This document shows, in pieces, positions 25,906-34,973 of a stretch of 64,000 nt of DNA. The DNA is from Rhodococcus rhodochrous (GTDB lineage Bacteria > Actinomycetota > Actinomycetes > Mycobacteriales > Mycobacteriaceae), in the NCBI RefSeq assembly GCF_014854695.1, contig NZ_CP027558.1:310001-374000 (forward strand). The letters are read 5' to 3'. Every line of letters starts with the position of its first letter. Position 1 is the stretch's first letter. A model generated the notes under the pieces. It was not told where the DNA came from. It saw nothing but the letters and a program-made list of their open reading frames with translations, and did not search any database. Both the position numbers and the translations under genes were made by a program.

Positions 25906-27017
25906 CGGCTGCCCTGACGGTAGCGTCGCCACAGCATGGCGATGAAGATCGGTCCTCCTATGAGTCCGGTGATGACACCGATCGGTAGTTCGGTGGTGTT
26001 GCTCAAAGATCGAGCGAGGATGTCGGCGAGTACGAGAGCGACCGCCCCGAGTAGAGCAGCGGTGGGGACGAGGCGCGCCGCGTTGCGGCCGACGAGAAAA
26101 GCGGCCAGATGGGGGACGAGCAGACCTACGAATCCGATCGTGCCCGATACTGCGACGGCTGCGGCGGCGAGTAGGGACACGGCGAGCAGGATCAGGACCC
26201 GGAATCGCGGAACGTTCATGCCGAGCGCGGTGGCTCCGTCGTCGCCGGTGAGTAGCAGATTGAGTTGGCGACTGCACAGTACGACAGCGGTTCCGACAAC
26301 AAGGAGAACCAGGGTGGGCGCGATCAGGGACGTCCATCGGGCGTCGCCGAAGCCGCCTGCGAGCCATTGCATCACGGTGCCGAGCTGATGCACGTCGCCG
26401 AGGACGAGCAGGACGAAGGTGACGAGGGATGAGAACACCATCGACAATGCGACCCCGACGAGAACGATCGCGGTCACCGAATTCGCCCGCATACTCACCA
26501 CGATGGTGACGGCGAGCGGTATGAGGGCTCCGAGGAAGGCAGCGACCGGCAGAGTGACGATTCCGACGGTGCCGGCACCGAATCCGAGGACGGTGACGGT
26601 GGCGACTCCGAAGCCGGCACCCGAGGACACTCCGAGAAGGTAGGGGTCGGCAAGGGGATTGCGGGTCACCGCCTGCGCGACAGCCCCCGCAACGGCCAAC
26701 GCGGCGCCCACGATTGCGGCGGTCAGAGCGCGAGGTAGTCGGGACTCGAAGACGATCGCTTCCCGGGTGGCGCTCCACCACGGACGACCCCACACCGCCT
26801 CGAGGGAGACGGGGGAGATGCGGTGGGCGACGATGGCCCACACGTCGCCGGGCGGAATGGTGATCGTGCCCAGCGAGACCGCCACGACGACCACGAGAAC
26901 GAGGGTTGTGGCGAGCAGCGTCAGTACCGCTCCCAGTGGCCGGTGGTGATTGCTCTTCTGCGCGTTGTCGGTCGAGGTCGGCGATACACGAAGAGACGCT
27001 TCGGCGACCGTGCTCAT
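25902..27017 (-). CDS. btuC: Cobalamin-type ABC importer permease (BtuC/FecCD family)
   Basis: The 371-residue membrane protein shows about ten hydrophobic segments and FecCD landmarks: SRLPRALTAAIVGAALAVAG, VTRNPLADPYLLGVSSGAGF, DDGATALGMNV (the loop that contacts the ATPase) and GTIGFVGLLVPHLA. It forms the channel of the importer. ATG 27017 overlaps the stop of the binding-protein gene, and the stop overlaps the ATPase gene. Confidence 0.9.
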   Translation of the reverse strand: MSTVAEASLRVSPTSTDNAQKSNHHRPLGAVLTLLATTLVLVVVVAVSLGTITIPPGDVWAIVAHRISPVSLEAVWGRPWWSATREAIVFESRLPRALTAAIVGAALAVAGAVAQAVTRNPLADPYLLGVSSGAGFGVATVTVLGFGAGTVGIVTLPVAAFLGALIPLAVTIVVSMRANSVTAIVLVGVALSMVFSSLVTFVLLVLGDVHQLGTVMQWLAGGFGDARWTSLIAPTLVLLVVGTAVVLCSRQLNLLLTGDDGATALGMNVPRFRVLILLAVSLLAAAAVAVSGTIGFVGLLVPHLAAFLVGRNAARLVPTAALLGAVALVLADILARSLSNTTELPIGVITGLIGGPIFIAMLWRRYRQGSR

Positions 27018-28027
27018 TCGACGAAGACTTCCGGATGGAATGCGTGCGCAATGGTTTCGACGGAGTTGACCATGCGGGAGCTTTCGAAGAAGTCGTCGAG
27101 TGGGACGACGACGAAGCGGTTGTCTCGGACGGCGGGGGTGGTCGCCATGACGGGATGATCCTGCAGGAACGCGATCTTGTCGGTGGCGCTGGTGGGTCCG
27201 TAGTCGAGTACCACGATTGCTTCGGGTCGGCGTTCGCCGACGACTTCCCAACTGGTCGCGAAGTAGGGCTTGGGTCCGTCGGCCGTGATGTTCTCGAGGC
27301 CCGCGTACTCACCGATGAGATTTCCGATGCCGACCCCGCCGACGGAGAGGGGTTCTGCTTCGCCGGAGTCGTAGAAGAAGGCTCGGATCGGTTGCACCCC
27401 GGCGGCTTCGAGGCGGGCTCGAATGTCTTCGAGGCCGGAGGTGATCCGCCCGGTCAGTTCCGCTGCCGCCTCCTCGACGCCGAGGATCGTTCCGAGCTGC
27501 GTGAAGTCGTTCTCGAGCAGAGCGATGCCCGGGAAACCCTGACCGCAGTACTCGGAGAACAGGAAGGTCGCGATTCCGGCAGCCTCGAGGGTGTCACGGT
27601 CGCGGCCCTGTTTTTCGTCGAATGCGCTTCGCATACCGCCGACGACGAGGTCGGGTTCGAGGTCGAGGATCTGTTCGGAGGTCGGATACTCCTGTGCGAG
27701 CGACGGGATGGCGCGGTACTGCTCTACGGTCTCGGGTAGAGGATCGAGTTGTTCGCCGTAACCCATACCTACGATGCGGTCACCGACGCCCATCTGGATC
27801 AGTGTTTCAGTGACGTGGTCGTTCATCGAGATGATGCGCTGCGGCGGGGCATCGAAGGTGGCAGTGCGCTCGCAGTTCGTGACGGTCACCGGTTCGGTGA
27901 ACGCTTCGGCGGCTTCGACCTCCGTCATGCTCGTTCCACGGGAACAACCGACCAGCACCAGAGCTGCGGTCGCCATCGATGTGAACGCGATCATGTGGCG
28001 TCGGAACGGGCGGTGGTGGACGAACAT
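27014..28027 (-). CDS. btuF: Cobalamin-type ABC importer binding lipoprotein (BtuF family)
   Basis: The 337-residue protein has a signal peptide with a lipobox (VLVGCS) and the two-lobed binding-protein pattern: PPQRIISMNDHVTETLIQMG, DRIVGMGYGE, LDLEPDLVVGG and GRRPEAIVVLDYG-like (seen as GERRPEAIVVLDYG). It captures the ligand outside the cell for BtuCD. GAGGT lies upstream of the ATG at 28027. Only 45 bp separate the start from an insertion sequence that has split the 5' leader from its riboswitch. Confidence 0.85.
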   Translation of the reverse strand: MFVHHRPFRRHMIAFTSMATAALVLVGCSRGTSMTEVEAAEAFTEPVTVTNCERTATFDAPPQRIISMNDHVTETLIQMGVGDRIVGMGYGEQLDPLPETVEQYRAIPSLAQEYPTSEQILDLEPDLVVGGMRSAFDEKQGRDRDTLEAAGIATFLFSEYCGQGFPGIALLENDFTQLGTILGVEEAAAELTGRITSGLEDIRARLEAAGVQPIRAFFYDSGEAEPLSVGGVGIGNLIGEYAGLENITADGPKPYFATSWEVVGERRPEAIVVLDYGPTSATDKIAFLQDHPVMATTPAVRDNRFVVVPLDDFFESSRMVNSVETIAHAFHPEVFVE

Positions 28028-28131
28028 GACACCTCGTGCTCTGCTCGGGGTGGTCTGCGAACCGGGACCCACTGGCAGGTCCCCGATAGTCGGTCCGGTC
28101 GTTTCTAGAGCCGGTTCCTCTGTGCAGTCGA

Positions 28132-28965
28132 TCAGTCGATCTCGCACGCCACCGGTTGGTGCCGGTGGGTGCATCCGGCAGCGTACTCGGCGGGGGTCTT
28201 GTACCCCAATGCCGAATGACGGTGTCGGTGATTATGGTCGTCCTTGAAGTCCTCGATCACCACCCGGGCCTCGAGCAGAGTGGGCCAGTAGTTGCGGTTC
28301 AGACACTCATCGCGCAACCGGTTGTTGAACGACTCGATGAACCCGTTGTTCCACGGCGTGCCCGGCGGAATGTAGGACACCCCCACCGACCCAGCACAGA
28401 AGTCCCGCAGCGCTTCCGAGATGAACTCAGGCCCATTGTCCATGCGCAACACCAGCGGCGGCCCACCCCACATCGCGAACGCCTTCTCCAAGCCCTCGAT
28501 CAACCGGCCGGCGGTGATCGAGCGGTCCACGATGTTCAACAACGACATCCGGGTATGTTCATCGACCATCGACGCGATCTTCACCGTCTTGCCGTCGACG
28601 GTCGAATCGAGCTGGAAGTCCAATGCCCACACCACATTCGGAGCATCAGCGTCGACGACCGGAACCGAGGACAGGCCGGCACGTTTGCGGCGTGGAGCAC
28701 GCCGGACCTGCAATCCTTCTTCTTTCCACAGGCGGTGCACCTTCTTCTTGTTCACCTCGATGCCCTGGTCGTAGCGCAGCCATGCCCACGCCCGACGAAA
28801 CCCGTGCCGCGGATGCTTGCGGGAATACCTGCGCAACTCTGCGCGCAGATCGGCGTCCGGGTCGCCTGGTGTCTGCGCCAACGGCAACCGCCGGTAAACC
28901 GATCGGGAGAGCCCAACGACCTTGCACGCGAACCGCTCCGACATCTGTAGGGTGTCGGTGAGCAT
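28132..28965 (-). CDS. IS3-family transposase OrfB (copy A)
   Basis: The 277-residue protein has the integrase core with the DDE triad: ALDFQLDSTVDGK, LRMDNGPEFIS and NGFIESFNNRLRDE. The N-terminal segment SERFACKVVGLSRSVYRR is the usual HTH of OrfB. The frame is open upstream of the ATG to the end of orfA (ILSPTAKRAAIT), and AAAATT at the junction is a plausible -1 slippery site, so the active enzyme is probably an OrfAB fusion. The protein is intact. Confidence 0.93.
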   Translation of the reverse strand: MLTDTLQMSERFACKVVGLSRSVYRRLPLAQTPGDPDADLRAELRRYSRKHPRHGFRRAWAWLRYDQGIEVNKKKVHRLWKEEGLQVRRAPRRKRAGLSSVPVVDADAPNVVWALDFQLDSTVDGKTVKIASMVDEHTRMSLLNIVDRSITAGRLIEGLEKAFAMWGGPPLVLRMDNGPEFISEALRDFCAGSVGVSYIPPGTPWNNGFIESFNNRLRDECLNRNYWPTLLEARVVIEDFKDDHNHRHRHSALGYKTPAEYAAGCTHRHQPVACEID

Positions 28966-28994
28966 GGTGATCGCGGCGCGTTTGGCGGTCGGGC

Positions 28995-29276
28995 TTAGAA
29001 TTTTCCCTTCGCGATCTCCCGCAACGCGTCCTTCTCCAACTCGGCATCTGCGAGCAATCGCTTGAGCCGGCTGTTCTGCTCCCGCAGTTCCTTGAGCTCC
29101 TTCGCCGCATCGGCATCCATGCCGCCGTATTGACGACGCCAGTTGTACAGCGTCGCCGCCGACACCTCGAGCGCGGCGGCGATCTCCTCGCCGTTCTTGC
29201 CTTCCGCGGCCAACTCGTCGGCCCGGCGCAGCTTGCGCACGATGTCCTCGGCCGAGTGACGTTTGCGTCCCGCCAT
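28995..29276 (-). CDS. IS3-family transposase OrfA (copy A)
   Basis: The 93-residue protein has an HTH_Tnp_1 fold (EIAAALEVSAATLYNWRRQY) and a leucine-zipper coiled coil (LKELREQNSRLKRLLADAEL). It supplies DNA binding for the element. Its stop lies about 30 bp before the ATG of orfB in the alternative frame, and it ends at GKGKF-like residues (AKGKF) over the slippery A run. Confidence 0.93.
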   Translation of the reverse strand: MAGRKRHSAEDIVRKLRRADELAAEGKNGEEIAAALEVSAATLYNWRRQYGGMDADAAKELKELREQNSRLKRLLADAELEKDALREIAKGKF

Positions 29277-29429
29277 GATCCCTATCGTCCCTTCTTCGCC
29301 CTTACCAGGGCAATCAGGACTCTAGAACAACCCGGACCTACTCACAGGGGACACGCCACCACCACGACAGCAGGCACCGAAGGGTGCACGAACTGCCCTG
29401 CTGGACTCCGTCTCGCAGACCACGGCGAT

Positions 29430-29560
29430 GTATCGGAGTCGCAGACCCCCCCAGGCAGGTATTCGGGCTCACCGCCGAGGTCGACGGTCTACCGTTGCGG
29501 GTCAGCGCCGGACTTCGACCGGACTTCCCCTGCGTTGGGTGTCAGCAACGTTCGCGTCAT
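29430..29560 (-). promoter_or_regulatory. Cobalamin riboswitch
   Basis: Reading the reverse strand, the conserved core is present in order: GGGGAAGTCCGGTCGAAGTC and CGGCGCTGACCCGCAACGGT, then the B12 box AGCCCGAATACCTGCCTG (29452-29469). This order and spacing match the adenosylcobalamin aptamer. A GC-rich stem (CTGCGACTCCG with CGGAGTC-type pairs) follows and may be the expression platform. It points toward the btuFCD operon, but an IS3 element at 28073-29358 lies between. The ends are approximate. Confidence 0.85.
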
Positions 29561-29720
29561 TATGCACATGGCCGGTTCGATAATGTGAGACCACCCTTGT
29601 TCGGGGTCGAAACAGACGCGGTGGCACGTGTCGCGGGCTGAGGTCGGTCTCCTCGATCGGCGAAACGCTGGGCGGGTAGCACCGGCCACTGGCCGATGCG
29701 CCGAGGCGGATCTGCAACAG

Positions 29721-29748
29721 ATCCATCGATGGATGGTTATCGATGGAT
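29721..29748. repeat. ATCGATGGAT direct repeats including a 14-bp palindrome
   Basis: ATCCATCGATGGAT (29721-29734) is a perfect palindrome, and its right part ATCGATGGAT recurs 14 bp downstream at 29739-29748. The arrangement resembles an operator for a dimeric repressor. No start codon with a clear partner follows immediately. Confidence 0.35.
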
Positions 29749-29868
29749 TTGTATCGTAGGGGGACGTTGCTGCTGTGGGGCGAGCAGGTGGGTCGGACAT
29801 TCATGTGCACCGTAATGAGGTAGCGATGATGGACGGAAAGAGTACTGCACGGGGTTACCTGGTGCAGG

Positions 29869-30060
29869 AAGTTCGAGCATCACGCCGGGTCGGTAAACTC
29901 GGTCATCCCGGAAGTCGTCATTCAGGTGGGATTCGAAGTGGCCAGCTACGACCTCACGGTAACAATGGCCGTCGAGGGGGGACAACTTGAGCTGGAAGCA
30001 TTTCAATGCATCATTGCGCGAGCCTCCCGTCGCACTCTTCTCAAGGATCCGGCAATCCGA
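29869..30060 (+). pseudogene. Aspartase/fumarase (class II lyase) gene fragment
   Basis: The frame HHAGSVNSVIPEVVIQVGFE, VASYDLTVTMAVEGGQLELE, AFQCIIARASRRTLL aligns by eye with the signature region of aspartate ammonia-lyase (S-S-x-M-P-G-K-V-N-P-V-I-P-E and the following helices). The catalytic loop is degraded (HAGSVNS in place of MPGKVNP), and neither the N-terminal nor the C-terminal domain is present. It is a decayed remnant. Confidence 0.6.
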
Positions 30061-30147
30061 GACCCGTACCTCCACCTATACCTTCCAGATTGCCGGATAG
30101 GCAGATTCGAGGGCGTCGGACATGTAGCAGCGGGCCCTTCACATCTA

Positions 30148-30170
30148 CAGTTGCAGCCGCTCTGCAACTG
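30148..30170. terminator. Perfect hairpin CAGTTGCAG/CTGCAACTG
   Basis: A 9-bp perfect stem with a 5-nt loop (CCGCT). No T tract follows. It may end transcription from the upstream side or be a regulatory site in the leader of the hydantoinase operon. Confidence 0.3.
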
Positions 30171-30180
30171 CTGCAGCTGA

Positions 30181-30770
30181 ATCGACCTGCTCCACACCTG
30201 CCTTCCGGTGGTCAGCATGGTCGCCGCGCCGTAAGACACACTGAATTGAGCATCTCCCGGAGTTCGTACTACGAGTTTGCTGGCAGGGGATTCACAATTA
30301 GCGCAGCTCCAGTTCGGCTGACATGAGGATCGATCGGTACGACGTCGTCGATGTCAAGCTCGAGGTCCGGCATGTCTCTTGTAAATCTATGCGAGGCAGA
30401 TCGATGTTGCCGTGCATGTATCTACAGCAGACTTATGTGCTCGACGTTTCCGGCAGCGCGATGGCGCTAGTCAAGCTGGAGAGACCTGAGGATTCGAATG
30501 CTTGGACCGGTCCATCTCGCGCAAGGGCAGTACCGGGGCATTTTGTGAATCTTTCCCGTTCCGAGCGCCGCAGGATCGGTTCGTACGGGAGTGATTGAGC
30601 ATCTGCACAATTGTTGTCTGAGGAGACTGTGGGGATGTCTCTTGTAGCCGCTTCTGTCCACGTATGTACTGGACACCACCAACAGGGCGATGTGGCTGAG
30701 GTCACTTTCTATCTTGATGAAGTTCGCTGCGTCGTCCGCCCACCTGATTCGACACCGGGAGAGGACAGAG
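30181..30770. other. Upstream region of the hydantoinase operon, no supported gene
   Basis: Base composition is less GC-biased than in the coding regions, and the open frames lack domain signals. A 91-codon frame at 30323-30598 has a mixed composition and no recognisable homology. The operon's promoter probably lies here; AGAGGA precedes the start at 30771. Confidence 0.3.
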
Positions 30771-32861
30771 ATGACCTGGCGCGTGGGAATTGATATCGGA
30801 GGCACGTTCACCGACGTGGTGGCGATCGAAGAAGAGACCGGTCGCCGCGTATATGAGAAGGTGCCATCGACGCCATGGGACCCATCTGAAAGTTTCACCA
30901 ACGGACTGCGCGGTTTGAAGGACCTGGGTGTCAGCCCTGACGGTGTCGTACTTGTCATGCACGGTACGACTGTGGCGACCAACGCGATTCTCGAGAGCAA
31001 GTACAGCGAGGCCGGACTGGTCGTCGCTAGAGGACATCGCGAGGTCCTGGAGACCGCCCGGCAGACCGTTCCGGGCGGCTTCGGCAACATCGCGGTCTGG
31101 GAGAAGCCACCGCGTGTGGTCCCTCTCGAACTGGTTCGCGAGGTCACCGGGCGCCTTGCCCACAATGGCGACGAACTCGTCCCGCTCGATGCCGATTCGG
31201 TCCGTGCGGTCGCTCAGCAGTTCAAGGACATGGGCATCGAGGCTGTTGCGGTTTCACTTCTCAACAGCTACCGGAACCCCGCGCACGAGCAGGCGGTGCG
31301 GGACATCTTCGCCGAGGTGCACCCGGGCTGCTTCATCACACTCTCGTCGGACCTGAGCCGCGAATACCGTGAGTACGAACGCACTCTGAGTACGTGCCTC
31401 AACACCGCACTCATGCCAGCGCTGTCCCGATATGTCAGCCAACTGGGAAACGCGATCAGCGACACCGGCAGCATGTCGCAACTCTTTGTAATGCAGTCAA
31501 ACGGTGGCCTGGTGCACGATTCGGATATCGCCATCCAACCGATCAAGGCGGTTCTTTCCGGTCCGGCGGCCGGCGTGCTGGCGGCGTGCACATTCGGTGA
31601 GGCAGCCGGTGAGCCTGATCTCATTACCCTGGACATGGGAGGTACCAGTACCGACATCTGTTTGATCGAGGGCGGTAAGCCTCACATGCTCGCCGAAGGC
31701 AGGATCGAGCATTACAACATCAAGACTCCGATGGTGGACATCACCACGCTCGGCGCGGGTGGCGGTTCGATCGCCTCTATCGTCGGAGGTGAATCGCTTC
31801 GGGTCGGGCCGCAGAGTGCGGGCGCGAGCCCTGGTCCGGCGGCATACGGAAAAGGCGGTACGCAAGCAACAGTGACCGACGCGCACGTCGTACTCGGTCG
31901 TATTCCCGAAGCGAGCTTCGGCGACGGTTCGATCAAGGTCGACCGTGAGTCAGCGCGAAAGGCCATCACCGAAAATCTTGCTGACAAGCTCGGCATGAGC
32001 GCGGAAGAGGCGGCGCTGGGTGTGCTTCGGCTTGCCAGCGAGAACATGGCTCGCGGCATCAGTCTTGTAAGCGTTGCCCGCGGGCGTGACCCCCGCAATT
32101 TCACGCTGTTCCCGTTCGGCGGCGCTGGCGGACTGCATGCCGTTCGGTGCGCGGAGATCATGCAGAGCAACAAGGTGCTGGTGCCGGTGGCACCTGGGCT
32201 TGCGTGTGCAGAAGGTCTGCTGATGACCGACCTGCGTGCCGACGTCGTCTACACCTACGTCAAGCGCGAGGACGAGATCGATCTCGCCGACGTGCAGGCC
32301 GCGTACCGAAAGGTGGCTGCCGAGGCGCTCTCGGCGGCGAACCGCGAGGGATTCGATCCGGCCGATACCGGCGTGGAGACTTTCATGGACTTCCGGTACA
32401 GCAGCCAGGCCTACGAGATCCGAATTCAGCTCAACTCACACTTCGACGACGCCGAGTTGGAGATGTCCGAAAGTGACTGGGCCGCCGCGATCGAGGAGTT
32501 CCACGCCGCACATCAGCGCACGTACGGCTACTCCTACAAAGGTCAGGACCCGGTGGAACTGGTTGCACTTGCTGCTGCCGGCATCGGTCAGCTGAGTCGA
32601 CCGCCCGTCACCGAGGCCGCTAGTAAGTTCGCGACCTGGGAGGAGGCCAACCTCGGAAACTCCGACGTCTACTTCGAGGCAAAGGCCGGTCACGAGGGGG
32701 GTTTCATCTCGACGCCGGTGTACGCACGCGCCGGACTTCCGGTCGGGGTGACTACCGCCGGTCCGGCGATTGTCGTTCAAGAGGACTCCACGTTCGTCCT
32801 CGAGCCCGGCTGGTTGATGAGCGTCGACAAGACCGGCCAGATCCACGCAACCCGCGGTTGA
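30771..32861 (+). CDS. hyuA: Hydantoinase/oxoprolinase-family ATPase subunit A
   Basis: The 696-residue protein has the two actin-like ATPase motifs of the family: VGIDIGGTFTDVVAIEEETG at the N-terminus and LDMGGTSTDICLIEGG further in, plus HGTTVATNAILE and GPAAGVLAA. HyuA with HyuB hydrolyses ATP to open cyclic amides (N-methylhydantoin, 5-oxoproline, caprolactam) or carboxylates ketones. The ATG at 30771 has AGAGGA upstream; the 27 earlier in-frame codons are not conserved in type. The substrate cannot be read from sequence. It is followed 26 bp later by hyuB. Confidence 0.9.
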   Translation: MTWRVGIDIGGTFTDVVAIEEETGRRVYEKVPSTPWDPSESFTNGLRGLKDLGVSPDGVVLVMHGTTVATNAILESKYSEAGLVVARGHREVLETARQTVPGGFGNIAVWEKPPRVVPLELVREVTGRLAHNGDELVPLDADSVRAVAQQFKDMGIEAVAVSLLNSYRNPAHEQAVRDIFAEVHPGCFITLSSDLSREYREYERTLSTCLNTALMPALSRYVSQLGNAISDTGSMSQLFVMQSNGGLVHDSDIAIQPIKAVLSGPAAGVLAACTFGEAAGEPDLITLDMGGTSTDICLIEGGKPHMLAEGRIEHYNIKTPMVDITTLGAGGGSIASIVGGESLRVGPQSAGASPGPAAYGKGGTQATVTDAHVVLGRIPEASFGDGSIKVDRESARKAITENLADKLGMSAEEAALGVLRLASENMARGISLVSVARGRDPRNFTLFPFGGAGGLHAVRCAEIMQSNKVLVPVAPGLACAEGLLMTDLRADVVYTYVKREDEIDLADVQAAYRKVAAEALSAANREGFDPADTGVETFMDFRYSSQAYEIRIQLNSHFDDAELEMSESDWAAAIEEFHAAHQRTYGYSYKGQDPVELVALAAAGIGQLSRPPVTEAASKFATWEEANLGNSDVYFEAKAGHEGGFISTPVYARAGLPVGVTTAGPAIVVQEDSTFVLEPGWLMSVDKTGQIHATRG

Positions 32862-32887
32862 GCCCGAGTACCGAACGGAGAATCGAC

Positions 32888-34867
32888 ATGACACAGGAAA
32901 TGACCTACTTTTCGATCGACATGACGCCGTACGAGGACCGCGAGAAGTACGAGCCCATGCGGATGAAGTCCTGGCCTCGCGATGATGAGGCGTGGGATCG
33001 CATCCAGAAGTTAAAGCCGACCCTCGATTCCCTCACCGTCGATGTCATCGGTGGTGCCCTACAGTGGGCGATCGACGAGGGGGAGGCCGTCGTCGAACGG
33101 ATGTCCCGAAGTAGCATCATCCGTGAGCAGCACGACTACCGTGCCTCGATCAACACCCTCGACTGTGACAACGTTACGACGGTGTCGTGGTCTGCCACCG
33201 CGGACCCGATTCGCGACACGTACCCCATCGAAGAAATTCGTGAGGGCGACGTCTACATCTACAACGATGTGCACGGTTCGTGCGCGACGATCGGGCATCT
33301 GCCCGATTACTGCGTCGTCATACCAATTTTCGGTGAAGGTCGACTGTTGGGCTTTTCGCAGGTGTTCGGCCATGTCACCGATGTCGGCGGCGCAGTGCCG
33401 GGTAGCTGGCCGATCCAGTCCAAGAGTATCTACGAAGAGGGCACGATCTGCCCAGTCATCAAGCTCTACGACGCGGGCAAACTCAACGAGGACGCTCGCA
33501 GAATCATTTTGCGCAACAGTCGCTTCCCCGGTGAGCTCCAGGGTGACCTCGACGCCTTCATCGCATGTACTCGTTTGATGGAGCGGCGCGTCCTCGAACT
33601 CGTTGATCAGTACGGTGCGGATACGCTCGAGGCCGCTTTCTACGCGATCATGGACCGCTGCGCGGAAGATGCCAGGGACCACGCCTTGCCCAACATCCCG
33701 GACGGCACGTATGTCGGAGAGGATTTCATCGAGGAAGACGGCGTCTCCGAGCGACCGATCAAGATCAAATACACGATCCACAAAGACAAGGATCGGTTGG
33801 TCATCGATGCATCGGGTACCGGTGCGACGGCGGAGGGACCTGTCAACTGGGCCATGGACGGCCGCCATTACATCAAGTGGCTGGGCGCATTCCTCGCCGG
33901 CGAAGCCGGCCAGGACCTACTGGTCAACGAGGGGATGTCCCGGGTCATGCAGATGATGATCCCACCGGACACCGTCCTCTCCGCGCGGCATCCTGCTCCC
34001 GTCGTCGATCGCATGGAATGCATGCTTGTCATGATCGGCGCCTACAATGCCGCAATGGCCAAAGCCCACAAGGGCAAGGTAATCGCCAACTCTTTCAACA
34101 TTCAGCTCTACGGCATCTGGGGTCACGACGAGGACGGCAACGAGTATCTCTACCGTGAGATCTTCGGTGCCGGATCGGGTGCCCGGCCATGGGCGGATGG
34201 CACCGACACCGTCGACCTGGTGCCGCACTCGAAGAATCTTCCCGCCGAGTTCATCGAGCAGCGCTATCCGGTGTTGGTCGAGCGCGTCGGTCTCTTGCCA
34301 GATTCTGGTGGTCCTGGTCAGTACCGCGGTGGTCTGGGGTATCTCAAGGACGTCCGCTGTCTGGCCGATGGGTACTTGTCGATCACCGCGTACCGCACGG
34401 TGTTCGGTCCTTACGGCGTAAATGGTGGCAAGGCAGGCACTCCGGGCGTGTGTTACATCAATCCCGGCACGCCCGAGGAAGAAAAGCTCGTGTACCGCAA
34501 GCAGATGATTCCGGTGAAGAAGGGTGACGTTGTCCGGATCACTACTCCCGGTGGCGGCGGCTGGGGTGACCCGCTCAAGCGCGATCCGGAGGCGGTGCGT
34601 CTGGACGTCAATCGTGGGTTGGTCTCTGTCGAGAGTGCGATGGCAGATTACGGTGTGGTGCTCGTTGAGACTGACGATCCTCGCTTCCCGTACACCCTCG
34701 ACGCCGAAGCCACTGTGAGTCGACGCATGGAGATCCAGTCGAATCGTCCGCCGCTCAAGCTGATCGACCGTGGACCGGCCTTCAACAAGTTGGTCGAATC
34801 AGGTCAGATCACCGTCAGTGACTATCACGATCTTGCGTTCGACGAAAACGGCAACCAGGTCGGCTGA
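32888..34867 (+). CDS. hyuB: Hydantoinase/oxoprolinase-family subunit B
   Basis: The 659-residue protein matches HyuB-type subunits: TVDVIGGALQWAIDEGEAVV, GDVYIYNDVHGSCATIGHLP, then SGGPGQYRGGLGYLKDVRCL and TTPGGGGWGDPLKRDPEAV near the end, the last being the family hallmark. Together with HyuA it forms the ATP-dependent ring-opening enzyme. ACGGAGAATCGAC precedes the ATG. The tail after residue 590 is longer than in many homologues, as in acetophenone-carboxylase- and caprolactamase-like proteins. Confidence 0.9.
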   Translation: MTQEMTYFSIDMTPYEDREKYEPMRMKSWPRDDEAWDRIQKLKPTLDSLTVDVIGGALQWAIDEGEAVVERMSRSSIIREQHDYRASINTLDCDNVTTVSWSATADPIRDTYPIEEIREGDVYIYNDVHGSCATIGHLPDYCVVIPIFGEGRLLGFSQVFGHVTDVGGAVPGSWPIQSKSIYEEGTICPVIKLYDAGKLNEDARRIILRNSRFPGELQGDLDAFIACTRLMERRVLELVDQYGADTLEAAFYAIMDRCAEDARDHALPNIPDGTYVGEDFIEEDGVSERPIKIKYTIHKDKDRLVIDASGTGATAEGPVNWAMDGRHYIKWLGAFLAGEAGQDLLVNEGMSRVMQMMIPPDTVLSARHPAPVVDRMECMLVMIGAYNAAMAKAHKGKVIANSFNIQLYGIWGHDEDGNEYLYREIFGAGSGARPWADGTDTVDLVPHSKNLPAEFIEQRYPVLVERVGLLPDSGGPGQYRGGLGYLKDVRCLADGYLSITAYRTVFGPYGVNGGKAGTPGVCYINPGTPEEEKLVYRKQMIPVKKGDVVRITTPGGGGWGDPLKRDPEAVRLDVNRGLVSVESAMADYGVVLVETDDPRFPYTLDAEATVSRRMEIQSNRPPLKLIDRGPAFNKLVESGQITVSDYHDLAFDENGNQVG

Positions 34868-34882
34868 CGCCGATCCACCGTT

Positions 34883-34927
34883 CACCGGGCGGGAGTCACT
34901 CGTCGAGAAATCGACTCCCGCCCGGTG
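34883..34927 (+). terminator. Intrinsic terminator after hyuB
   Basis: A perfect 15-bp stem (CACCGGGCGGGAGTC with GACTCCCGCCCGGTG) encloses a 15-nt loop, 16 bp after the hyuB stop. There is no U-tract. It separates hyuAB from the acylase gene. Confidence 0.7.
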
Positions 34928-34973
34928 AGTTCTGCGCCTATGCGACATCAATCCGAATCTAAAGGGGTACAAC

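Larger units (their letters stand above)
28073..29358 (-). mobile_element. IS3-family insertion sequence, copy A (1286 bp)
   Basis: The ends are imperfect inverted repeats, TGGCAGGTCCCC at 28073 and GGGGACACGCCA at 29347-29358. A 4-bp target duplication CCAC flanks the element (28069-28072 and 29359-29362). It encodes overlapping orfA and orfB on the reverse strand. The whole element recurs at 40553-41838 with no difference seen. It separates a cobalamin riboswitch from the btuF gene. Confidence 0.93.
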
